A stretch of DNA of 64,000 nucleotides, from positions 372,001-436,000 of the forward strand of contig QXEO01000170.1 in the NCBI GenBank assembly GCA_007115705.1. Direction: 5' to 3'. Positions 24,786 to 34,240 of this stretch are shown one piece after another. The notes under the pieces were generated by a model. It made no database searches. It was not told the DNA's origin and saw only the letters and a list, made by a program, of their open reading frames with translations. The translations under genes were made by a program, and so were the position numbers. This DNA comes from Dactylis glomerata. Its lineage: Eukaryota; Streptophyta; Magnoliopsida; Poales; Poaceae. The number at the start of each line of letters is the position of its first letter. Position 1 is the first letter of the stretch.

Positions 24786-25787
24786 ATGAATTCGACGGCT
24801 TTTTCGCTTTTAGCCAACAGCAGTCCAGAAGTCGACGGAAGTCAAGAAGTAGAGTTATCCATCGGAAGCTTGAGCATCTTCATCGGGCCGTCGGGTTCAT
24901 CCCGCCTTTCAGATTCGACGAAACCAGATTCACTGGCAAGAAAGCCCGAAACAAAGGAAGCGTTGGAGTCATCAGGCTCTTCCAATGAGGTAAACTCGCT
25001 GGTCAGCTTAGAGAAAGCGTCAATCGCAGAAGGCGACGAAATCGAAGAAAATTCCGACTCAGAAGAGAAAGCGTATCAGACACACAACAACACAAAGGAC
25101 TTCGCCGGAAGAAGCAATGGCGTCTCCAAAGTACATCAGTTATGCGTCATTATCACCGAAGCAGAAGATGGAAACAACAGCGAAGGAAGCAAAAAATTCG
25201 ACAGGCAAGTCGACAAAGTGAAAAATCACAACAAAAAGGAAAAAGAGAAAGTCCATGTCTCGGCTGGTGAATGGAGGATAATTACATCAGTCATTAATCA
25301 TGGCACAGAAGTACCCGAGGGGTCGCGAAGAGAAGTTCTAATGGGATATCAATATGCGCTATACCAACACAAGAAGAAATTAAGGGAGGAAAGAGACATG
25401 ATGTTTCGAGACAATAATAATGAATCAAGGGAAGAATATTGGGAAGATTATAGTGAAGATTCAGAATACAGCAGAGGTAGGCGTGGAGATCCAAAGCATA
25501 ACAGGGGGGTGTCAGCATACGGCAGAGAAGAAGGGTACTCAAGGAGCCCGACCCCGCAACCAGAGGAGGAGGAAGACGATCTGATACAAAAAACTGCCAG
25601 AAGCAGCATTAGCAGCGGCACAAGCGTATCTGCTAGCCACAAGACCAGAGCATGGAGACCCGCGAGAAGATATGCACCGAGCCGCAATACGAAGCCTCGG
25701 AATATTAGAAGGAAAGATCAGGGATCAAGGCCCAAAGCAGAAGTCGACAAGCTACAAGGGAAGACACAAGGAAAAGTTCAGATATAA
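24786..25787 (+). pseudogene. Element D N-terminal gag extension
   Basis: The open frame from ATG 24786 encodes a highly charged, Ser/Glu/Lys-rich protein of about 333 residues with no recognised domain (ENSDSEEKAYQ; later RRGDPKHNRG and an acidic PQPEEEEDD). Tat-lineage gags often have such a low-complexity N-terminal part. The conserved gag core lies downstream in another frame, entered within 25672-25787 where the frames overlap. This looks like a frameshift within a once continuous gag, though a real overlap cannot be excluded. Codons upstream of 24786 are primer-site sequence and probably not translated. Confidence 0.6.
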
Positions 25788-27678
25788 TGGCTCAGATGAT
25801 GATTATAGTGAGTCATCAGAAGAGGAAAAGCGACGGAAAAGGAAGGAGGACGCAAGAAGTATAATAGCACAAGCTCGAGTAGATAAATCACGGCATGCAT
25901 GGAGGGAAGAAAACTACGAAGACGATGATAAAGATATGGGTGCGTTATGCTTTACCCGTAGGGTTCGCAAAACACGAGTACCAAAAGGATATAAATTACC
26001 CCATGATCAGAGCAAGTACGACGGGTCGCAGGAACCCACCTTATGGCTATCAGATTATTTACAGGCAGTGCAGATATTAGGAGGAACAAAGGCGACTGCA
26101 ATGCAAAGTTTGCAGCTACACCTCACCGGAGCCGCCCGGTCTTGGTTGAACACCCTACCCGACGAATCCATTGGAAGCTGGGGGGAACTCGAAAGTCAAT
26201 TCGCAAGAAATTTCCGTTCCACCTACAAGCGCCCAGCATCACTGGAAGAAGTTAAAGCATGTGTGCAGAAAAAAGGCGAAACGCTAAGATCTTACATACA
26301 ACGCTGGAGTATAATTAAAAACTCAGCAGAGGACGTCTCCGATGAACGAGCAATAGATGCTTTTTCAGAAGGACTTCGTCGCTCAGATCTTGTGGAAGAA
26401 ATAGGAAGAACAAGACCCACGACAGTAACTGAGCTAATGGAACAAGCCAACAAATTCGCTGATGGAGAGGACGCGTACAACAACAAAAGAGGACGTTCGC
26501 CAGAAGTCGACAGAATAAGTCGACAAAGGAGAAGATACCGCAGCGGAGGCAACCAAGGAAGGCGAAATCAGGTAGCCGCAGGATATATATTAGAAGAAGA
26601 GGAAGGATACGAAAGCAGGAGGGTTCAATCAAAAGGAACAGAAAAATCAAGGTACTCCGGTCCTTCGGCTGAGGATATGTTGTGCGGACCTTGTCGAATC
26701 CACTATGCGTACCTCGACGGGAAAAGGGTCTCAAATCACCAGATGAAGGATTGCAGAACATTCCTAAGGTTGCAAGGTGCAATGAGCTCAAGCCAAGAAG
26801 GAAGGCAAGGAGAAAAGCGGAGAAGTCAAGGATATCAAACTCAAAGATTGTCAAGACACCTAGAGTCAAAAGTATACATAGCAGCTATGATTCAACCGGT
26901 GCCCAAGTCGAAAAAAGAACGGAAGAGCATAACCAGGCAAATAAACCTAGCAATATCATCACCACCAGCCACCACAGAGTACCTACGATGGTCAGAGCAA
27001 CCAGTCAAGTTCAGTAAAGCAGACCACCCACGGAAAGTTCCTCGACCGGGCCACTCGCCTATGGTTCTAAAAGCGCAAATAGGAGGATACGACATCGGAA
27101 GAGTGTTCATGGATGCAGGGAGTGGCATAAACTTAATATATGCTAAAACACTGAAGGCTATGTGCATCTCACCAACAAGTCTAAAGCCAACAGATTGCTC
27201 TTTTCACGGGATAGTACCAGGAGCAGCAAACTACCCTTTGGGAAGAATAGAACTCGATGTCTGCTTTGGTAGCAGCGCAAACTATAGAAGAGAGAAACTG
27301 GAGTTTGAAGTCATGGATTGGCCGTCACAATATCATGCAATCCTGGGGCGCCCAGCATTTGCAAAATTTATGGCAGTACCGCACTACGCGTATCTCACGC
27401 TAAAAATTCCAGGACCCAAAGGAACAATCACAGTGCAAGGGAGCTTTGAGGTAGCCAACACATGTGATAGAGAATTCAATAAGATGGCGCAAACCTTCGG
27501 CATGACAGCAGAATACGAGAGGTTAAAGGGAGAAACAGATCATAATGTGCTACCCGACGTTGGACGATCCCTGCCAGATAAGGCTTTCAACACAATGCAG
27601 GACTCAAAGAAAATTCAGGTCCACCCTACGGATCCAAACAAGACGACATCAATTGCGGTGAACTTGGATCCCGCATAG
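25672..27678 (+). pseudogene. Element D gag core and protease
   Basis: Gag forms the particle and protease matures it. The frame enters near 25672. An acidic stretch leads to the gag core (KYDGSQEPTLWLSDY near 26010; WLNTLPDES near 26150; FRSTYKRP near 26210), then a Cys/His motif CGPCRIHY to MKDC near 26690-26760. The aspartic protease active site DAGSGINLIY is near 27115, and ILGRPAFAKF near 27340 closes the fold. It ends at a TAG, 27676-27678; the same frame is open again directly afterwards into RT. One stop therefore divides gag-protease from pol. Whether it was ever read through cannot be told, but decay is more likely. Confidence 0.9.
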
Positions 27679-30369
27679 GAAGGCGCGCTCGCCGAGTTCC
27701 TCCGTGAGCGCTGGGAAATCTTCGCCTGGTGTCCATCGGACATGCCAGGGGTTCCCAGGGAACTCGTCGAGCACGCATTAAATGTAGATCCCAAGGCGAA
27801 ACCAGTCAAGCAACCACTGCGACGATTCGATGAACCCAAGAGGAAGGCAATAGCGTCAGAATTGCACAGATTAGAAAGTGCTGGATTCATCAGGGAAATC
27901 AAAACTTCGAGTTGGGTGTCGAACCCAGTAATAGTACCCAAGAAGAACACAGACGTACAAAGAGTATGTGTCGACTACACATCTCTCAATAAGCATTGTC
28001 CAAAGGATCCCTTCCCTTTACCCCGCATCGATCAAATAATCGATTCAACAGCGGGCTGCGCAAAGCTTTCCTTTTTGGATGCATATTCTGGCTATAACCA
28101 GATCAAGCTGAAGAAAGAAGACGAGGAAAAAACGGCATTTATTACACCGTATGGAGTATTCTGCTACCAAGTAATGCCATTCGGCCTAAAAAACGCAGGA
28201 GCAACTTATCAAAGAATGATGCAAAGTTGTCTCGGGAGCCAAATAGGGCGCAACATACAAGTGTACATTGATGATGTAGTCATCACCACAAGAGAGGAGA
28301 AATCTTTAATCAGCAACTTGGCAGAAACCTTCGACAACCTGAACAAGTTCAAACTTAAGTTGAACCCGACAAAGTGTTCCTTCGGAGTTTCAGTAGGGCA
28401 ACTTTTGGGGTTCTTGGTATCAGCACGAGGAATAGAGGCAAATCCAGAGAAGATTCAAGCAATTCTAACAATGGGGAAACCCACGAAACTCCACGACGTA
28501 CAGAAGTTAGCTGGACGAGTCGCGGCATTAAGTCGTTTCGTTGCTCGACTAGGGGAGAAGGCGCTACCTTTTTATGCACTTATGAAGAAGTCAGACGACA
28601 AATTTGAGTGGACAGAAGAAGCAGACACAGCGTTTGCGCAGTTGAAGAAAGTGCTTTCCACGCCGCCAGTGCTGGTCGCACCTAAAGAAAAAGAGCCACT
28701 ACTACTGTACATCGCCGCAACCCATCAGGTGGTAAGTACAGTCCTAGTAGTCGAAAGAAGTGAAGAAGGCAAAGCTCATGGCGTCCAGAGACCAGTATAT
28801 TTCATCAGCGAAGTGCTATCTCCAACCAAGGAGAGGTACCCGCATTATCAGAAGTTGGCATACAGTGTCTTCACAACTGCACGAAAACTACGACAGTATT
28901 TTACTGTGCACCCAATTATAGTGGTTAACGAAGCACCACTATCGAACATATTGAACAATCCTTTAGCGACGGGACGTGTCTCTTTGTGGGGAATAGAGCT
29001 ATCTCCCATGGACATCACGTACGAGAAGAGCAAGGCGATCAAGTCGCAAATCCTGCCAGATTTTACAGCAGAGTGGCTCGAGCTGCAAAGTACCGGACCA
29101 CCAGATTTATCGAGTACCTGGACAATGTATTTCAATGGTTCTAAGCGAGTTCAAGGCGCAGGCGCAGGAGTAGTATTGATATCGCCTCATGGCGACAAAC
29201 TAAAGTATGTCCTAAGGATGAGTTTTCCACAGGCTTCTAACAATGAGGCAGAGTACGAGGCTTTGCTGCACGGAATGAAGATGGCTAAAGCTTGTGGAGC
29301 AACTCGCCTAAAGATATGTGGAGACTCTAACCTTGTTGTCCAGCAAGTTATGAACAGGTGTGACACAATCAATGACAACATGATGGCCTACAAGAATTTG
29401 TACCATTATCTAGAAGGAACATTCGACGGATGTGAAGTCTCCCACGTTAGCAGGAACAGCAATGAAGAAGCTGACACTTTAGCAAATATCGGATCACAAT
29501 GCTTACCTGTGCCATCTGGAGTGTTTTGGGAAGAAATAGCGGAAAGGTCAATAAAAAGTGCTAAAAGTTCGACTACTATGACAAGCTCGGGGGCTATGAC
29601 AGAGCCAGAGGAGGTCATGATGATAGAAGAAACATGGATGCAGCCATATATTGCGTACATGGTAAATAAGAAGCTACCAGAAGATGCAGTGGAGGCTAAA
29701 AGGATAACTCGAAGAGCGAAAGCGTTTGTCGTGATTGAAGGGAAACTATACAAGAGAAGTATTACAGGCGTTTTACAACGCTGTGTTACACCCCAAGAAG
29801 GGCAAACAATATTGAAAGACATACATGGTGGAGTATGTGGCCATCATGCAAGCAGCAGAGCAATAGCAGCAAAAGCTTTTCGAGCGGGATTCTATTGGCT
29901 AACAGCCATCGAAGACGCAAAAGATATAGTTCGAAAGTGTGAAGCATGTCAAAGGTTTGCATCTAGACCGCATGCACTAGCAGCAGAGCTGCAAACAATA
30001 CCATTATCCTGGCCCTTCGCACAATGGGGTCTTGACATGGTGGGAAAGCTGCACAAATCCTGGCCAGGAGGACATGTCTACATGCTAGTAGCAGTCGATA
30101 AATTCACCAAATGGGTGGAAGCAGCTCCAGTAACAACTCAAGATTCTACAGCAGCAATCAGCTTCATCAAGTCGATAGTTTTTCATTTTGGCGTACCACA
30201 CAGCATCATCACAGACAATGGGACAAATTTTACTTCAAAAGAATTCAAAAGTTACTGCGAAGGATTGGGAATCAAGCTTAAATTTGCATCTGTGGCGCAC
30301 CCGAAGACAAACGGGCAAGTCGAAAAGGCCAATGGCCTGATAAGCAGTGGAATAAAAAGAGGCTTTTAG
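27679..30369 (+). pseudogene. Element D RT, two RNase H domains and integrase (to frameshift)
   Basis: This is the pol part. RT carries FLDAYSGYNQI (near 28075) and the catalytic YIDDVV (near 28265), followed by the native RNase H-like region to about 29080. An archaeal-type RNase H (about 29115-29500) follows, in which the first metal-binding Asp is replaced by Asn (YFNGSK, codon 29134-29136) while EAEYEA and GDSNL are kept. Integrase has an HHCC zinc domain (CGHHASSR, KCEACQR near 29940) and the core with LDMVG, TDNGTNF near 30213 and GQVEKAN near 30318. The frame ends at 30367-30369; the integrase C-terminus continues in another frame from about 30366. So RT looks intact, one RNase H is likely inactive and integrase is split. 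Confidence 0.92.
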
Positions 30370-30864
30370 CACCTCTCGAGAAAGCCAAAAGCGCTTGGGT
30401 AGAAGAATTGCCCTCCGTTCTTTGGAGTCTAAGAACTACGCCCAATGCAGCAACTCAAGAAACTCCTTTCTTCCTGGTCCATGGCGCAGAAGCCGTGCTT
30501 CCAGTCGAAGTTACACACGAAGCTCCAAGAGTGACAACATATGACGAGGCGACATCAACAGAAGCATTACAAGATGACGTCGACGCGTTAGATGAAGCAA
30601 GAGACAAAGCATTAGAAAGGGCTACGCAATATCAACAAAGTCTACGAAACTATCATAGTAGTCGAGTTCGTCCACGATCCTTCGTGGTGGGAGATCTTGT
30701 TTTGCGACTTAGGCAAGACAGCCATGGCAAATTGGAGTCCCCTTGGGTGGGACCTTACATCGTCACGGAAGTAATACCAGGAGGAGCATATCGACTACAA
30801 GACAAGAAGACCGGGAAGGACGAAAGCAACCCGTGGAATGCAGAATAGCTACGGCGTTTTTACG
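30370..30864 (+). pseudogene. Element D integrase C-terminal part
   Basis: Continues integrase after the frameshift near 30366 (APLEKAKSAW, LWSLRTTPN, FLVHGAEAVLP) with the C-terminal beta-rich segment (WVGPYIVTEV). It stops at TAG 30846-30848 in a place where relatives usually continue for a few residues; the frame goes on for five codons to a TAG at 30862-30864. The first 38 bases lie before any possible start, so this would not be made on its own. Confidence 0.85.
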
Positions 30865-31305
30865 CGTAGACTAAGTATAGATATCAGCATATTCGAGTTA
30901 ACCTTCTGGACCTAGAACATGAGGCCATAGGTCGGGTTCTTTGGGTTGAACTCGACAAAATTGTACGATTCTCGTATTACTTCTCCGCTCGGGGGCTTCA
31001 ACCCTTGGGTCGTACGAAAAGTTGTTATGACAAGATGGAGGGATTTTTTCTTCGCTACAAGGTTGTTTTCACAACCCGATAAAATTCAAAGAGAACTTGG
31101 TTCATGAAAAGAACCCGATATCATCCTTACATTTATTGGTTTGCAAACAACCCGACATATGGAAAGCATATCTCAGAACATGACTTGTTCTCATGATACT
31201 AGCAAAAATTAATCGACACAAAGTACGAATATTTATTGATATCATTGCAGGAAGGACATTGTCAAACAAGATTACATGGATAACAGATCTAAATAAAAGA
31301 GGGCT

Positions 31306-31878
31306 TCAAGCCTCGTACTCCTTCTGGCAAAGAGTGCCATTATAGATCTTCACATCAAACTTCGACGTACCGATATGGAAGTCGAACGCCATGATGAAAC
31401 CTTGATGGATGTCGTGGTCCTCAGCAAATTGCGACCAGCCACCTCTGAAGTACTGCTCGCCGTTGCCGTCATACCACACCTCCACCTCATAGGGGATGCC
31501 ACCGCCAGATTGTTCACGAAGAACCGCCTCTCGCAGTTCGCGGCCATCCATGAACTTCGTGAAATCTAGCGGCAAGCGCTGAATTTCACGGCACTGCGCC
31601 ATGGCAATACAAAGAAAGGAAAAGACACGGGGGGGGGGTGCAGAAGGAGCAGCAGGCGCAGCAGGAGGAGGAGAGGCAGGGCCTAGAGTGGCGCTGGTCA
31701 CCTTCGTTTTATTCTTGCTACCAAGGGGGCGGCCGGGGCGACGCTTAATTGGGGCATCTGAAGAAGTTCCCGCGGCACTAGTAACCTTGAGCTTATTCTT
31801 ACTGCCACGAGGGCGACCCCTACCTCGTGGGGCCATCTGGGATCCAAGGTTCAGACGAGAACCTCCAGCGTCAGCCAT
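31306..31878 (-). CDS. Antisense AT-hook plus B3-like DNA-binding protein in element D
   Basis: This intact 190-residue ORF is on the strand opposite to pol, between pol and the 3' LTR. Two AT-hooks are visible at about residues 18-29 (GRGRPRGSK) and 46-57 (RRPGRPLGSK), then a Pro/Ala linker (66-84), then a B3-like domain at about 98-184: QRLPLDF, EVEVWYDG, FRGGWSQFAEDH, FDFHIG, KFDVKIY. B3 domains are plant-specific DNA-binding folds; AT-hooks bind the minor groove. A TATA box and leader precede the ATG. Extra antisense ORFs at this position are known in the Tat lineage (gene23 of maize Grande), but I do not know of one with this domain pair. It may be a captured host factor. A run of ten Gs (31631-31640) lies inside the ORF and could hide a sequencing indel. 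Confidence 0.75.
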   Translation of the reverse strand: MADAGGSRLNLGSQMAPRGRGRPRGSKNKLKVTSAAGTSSDAPIKRRPGRPLGSKNKTKVTSATLGPASPPPAAPAAPSAPPPRVFSFLCIAMAQCREIQRLPLDFTKFMDGRELREAVLREQSGGGIPYEVEVWYDGNGEQYFRGGWSQFAEDHDIHQGFIMAFDFHIGTSKFDVKIYNGTLCQKEYEA

Positions 31879-31950
31879 GAAATGCGACAGAAAAACCTCG
31901 CAAAAGCCCTAGATGGAGGAAGAAGAGGATGCGGCGGAGGAGAAGTTTAA

Positions 31951-31994
31951 TTAGGGTTTCCTACCATAATCACCAGACGCTTTTATTTATAAGC
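31951..31994 (-). promoter_or_regulatory. TATA box and telo-box-like motif of the antisense gene
   Basis: On the minus strand CTTATAAATAAAA (plus 31981-31994) lies about 105 bases before the ATG. It is followed by AAACCCTAA (plus 31951-31959), a telo-box-like motif, and a CT-rich leader (31885-31945). This is a textbook plant core promoter and 5' UTR arrangement inside the retroelement. Confidence 0.65.
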
Positions 31995-31999
31995 GCATA

Positions 32000-32922
32000 C
32001 TATTGGGCTTTCGGGCTGCATCAAAGTCCGTGAAACACAATTTACAATGGGAGTTAAATTCTGCGCACAGCAGACGATAATATCAATGAAGAAAAGAAAA
32101 AAAAGAAGAAGGGGGAGGATTATGCGATATAGAAACCGCGACTTAGACGCGGGGGCTTGTCTATAGTAAGATATTTACAGAAGAAAGAGGAACTGAACTT
32201 TGAGCCTATGCTTGACTACAAGTTGCCAAACATAGCCTCGGGGGCTACTCCCATCGGGAGCGCTGAGCGCGCACCCGATAAAGATGAGGTGATCAATATT
32301 GAAGATAGAAAAGGGTAAGCATACAAAACTTCGACTACGTAGTCGACAAATCGAAAATTGGAGATTACTCCCATCGGGAGCGAGTTTTTCTTTGGTTGCA
32401 GAAACCCGAATATTTTCAGTCAAAATTTGACTGCGACATAAGATTCTCGAGTTGTGTTATCGCAACAACACTCGAATGCCGTGATTTATCACGAAGGTAA
32501 GACCCCGGGATCCGTCCTGTGTGGCCTGGTATACGCACATGGATGCGCTCTGCTGGTATGTATCCGTGTCTACGACGCGAAGAAAATCCTGGTGGACGCA
32601 CTAGGTACCCTGAGAACCACTGGGACTCATTTTTTTGTAAGTCCTAAATGAGGCAAAAGAGTGAGTTTGACCGGTATCCCGAATTCAAGTCCAAGGGGAT
32701 TGAATTTGAAGTAGGTGACAAGTATCTGTTCCGGCAGTTAACTGACCTCTTGATCCGTCAGAGTTGTCAGGCTTGTTCATCGAAACCCCTTGCGAGCAAA
32801 TTATCATCAATACAAGTCGAAAGACCAAGTCGAAGATTTGAAGATGAAGTCGAAGAATTGATCAAGTCGAAGATTAGAGATTCAACCTGAATCTACAATT
32901 CTGGTAGAATCTCAGGGGCTAC
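32000..32922 (+). other. Element D 3' non-coding region with polypurine tract
   Basis: No gene is seen. The segment contains two copies of TACTCCCATCGGGAGCG (near 32248 and 32366) and GGGGGCT-type tracts near 32150 and 32237. The tract directly before the 3' LTR is CTCAGGGGCTAC (32911-32922). Similar sequence, including the CCCATCGGGAG motif and GGATCCGTCCTG, occurs at 52100-52676 in G. Confidence 0.7.
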
Positions 32923-33257
32923 TGACAAGGGTATAGCTAATAGAGCCTGTTAGTTGAGTACCCCTGAGGCCCGTTGAGTTAGGCCCAATTGTAATGATAG
33001 TCGAATACGAGATACTACCGTATGTCAATATTTGTAATCTGTATCGAACCCGACCCGATCCTCGAGACCTAGCCACCTATATATAGGGGCCAGGAGAGGA
33101 CGGGGGAGGGCAGATTGAAAGCAAGCCAGGTTGAATACCCAAGTTTACTTTCGATATACATCTATTTCTATTAACTTTACCTTCGAGTTCATCCGACGCC
33201 CTATCTCCACGATCCTAAGTCCTTCATATAGGACATTTGTCGAGTTAACCCTCGTCA
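32923..33257 (+). repeat. 3' LTR of element D
   Basis: 335 bp, identical to the 5' LTR except for five substitutions counted by eye. It is followed by the target copy GTGCA (33258-33262). Confidence 0.95.
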
Positions 33258-33979
33258 GTGCACAACCCTTGCAAGGTGTCAAAACTAATCGATTAGCCGT
33301 GTCCTCGGTTATGGACAATTGAGTCTCTAGACATGGAATGTACGGAAGAATCTCATCACCGATTCTGAATTATTAAAATCTGTCTAGAAACCCTAGGTAG
33401 GAACTAAGGACCATACACTCCGAGGGGTGGTGGTGCCTGAGGTTCCAAACTTTGTTGAGTTTCGCCCAGAACTACATACCGGCCAGTATGTAATGTATGG
33501 GGGTTGTCTTGACCCTTGAAAAATAAATTTTGTTGAAATAAAGTATTAAAATGGATTTTAGGACAAATTTGGCTTTATGCAAATCAGCCTTTGAGATCCA
33601 CCAGCCAAATGTCATGTAGTTAGTTTCTTTCACAACAGCCACCAAATATGTGTCATTTGCCAGTACATCATTGTACTGACCCTTCTGGGGCTGCATATTC
33701 AAACGTGCAGGTTTTACTTCAAGTAAGGAACCAGGAGTAGGATCTCGAGCTTACATTCCAACATGTCTGCCTGTGGCACTTGATGAAGAATGGAGGCTCA
33801 CTGCAACTATGCTTTATGTTGTGTACTCGTAAGGTTGAAGACCTATGTAACTAGATTTACGTTGTAATATTGATACTATTGCAATGATTACTTATTTTGT
33901 ACTGTGGTGCTATCTACTGATCCAGGGAATGGCACAGATACACAGGAGTTCTGTCTTTAGTAAAAGGCAGGGCGTTACA
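33258..33979 (+). repeat. 3' LTR of LARD C, last part (after element D)
   Basis: Continues the C LTR (matching 16592-17314) after the D insertion and ends GGGCGTTACA at 33979. Confidence 0.93.
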
Positions 33980-33984
33980 GGAAA

Positions 33985-34240
33985 ATATGGTTGTTAGAAT
34001 TCTCATGTCACTAAAACACCTCTCTTTATATTGGAATTTCCAAAGTTGCTCTTGTTTTATCTACCCATACTTGTTACTATGTGTTTCTTTGATTTATTTT
34101 CTTACAAGATTCCTATGCATAGGAAGTGGGTTAGACTTAAATGTGTTTTATATTTGCTCCTTGATGCTCTCTTTTGCTTCAATTCATATTTCTTATGTGA
34201 GCATCTTCGCAATTTTCTGCGCCTAGCTCAAAGGCGTTAA
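33985..34240 (+). pseudogene. Element B unknown ORF, 3' part
   Basis: Continues the B frame after LARD C. After an early in-frame TAG (about 33996) the frame is open to 34240. The protein part is hydrophobic, with two Leu/Phe/Val-rich stretches separated by a short basic segment (PMHRKWVRL), which could be membrane spans, and a basic end (LAQRR). With the Cys-rich N-terminal part at 11809-12530 this makes a protein of about 325 residues with a hydrophobic tail, reminiscent of but not shown to be an envelope-like product. The stop shows it is no longer functional. Confidence 0.5.

Larger units (their letters stand above)
24414..33257 (+). mobile_element. Tat-lineage Ty3-gypsy element D, inserted in the C 3' LTR
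   Basis: This 8844-bp element has 335-bp LTRs (24414-24748 and 32923-33257) and target duplication GTGCA (24409-24413 and 33258-33262). The order is gag, protease, RT, RNase H, second (archaeal-type) RNase H, integrase, then an antisense ORF before the 3' LTR. The second RNase H and the region between pol and 3' LTR with an extra ORF mark the Tat (Retand/Ogre) lineage. By eye the LTRs differ at 5 of 335 bases, suggesting a fairly recent insertion. The polyprotein has a small number of disabling changes. Confidence 0.93.
12531..33979 (+). mobile_element. LARD element C, inserted in B
   Basis: LARDs are large non-autonomous derivatives with LTRs over 4 kb and no pol; Sukkula of barley is the type I have in mind. 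C starts TGTAACATCC, ends GGGCGTTACA, and has the target duplication GGAAA (12526-12530 and 33980-33984). LTRs are 12531-17314 and 20254-33979, the latter split by D. The internal part is only 2.9 kb, with an initiator-Met-type primer site and no gag-pol. Without D it is about 12.6 kb. The first 340 LTR bases differ at 2 positions by eye, but two insertion-deletion differences of about 65 and 30 bases exist further in. Confidence 0.9.

Noticed and set aside
30355..30372. Programmed -1 frameshift in D integrase
   Set aside because: No slippery heptamer in the right register, and a frameshift in the middle of integrase is not expected; it looks like a simple mutation.
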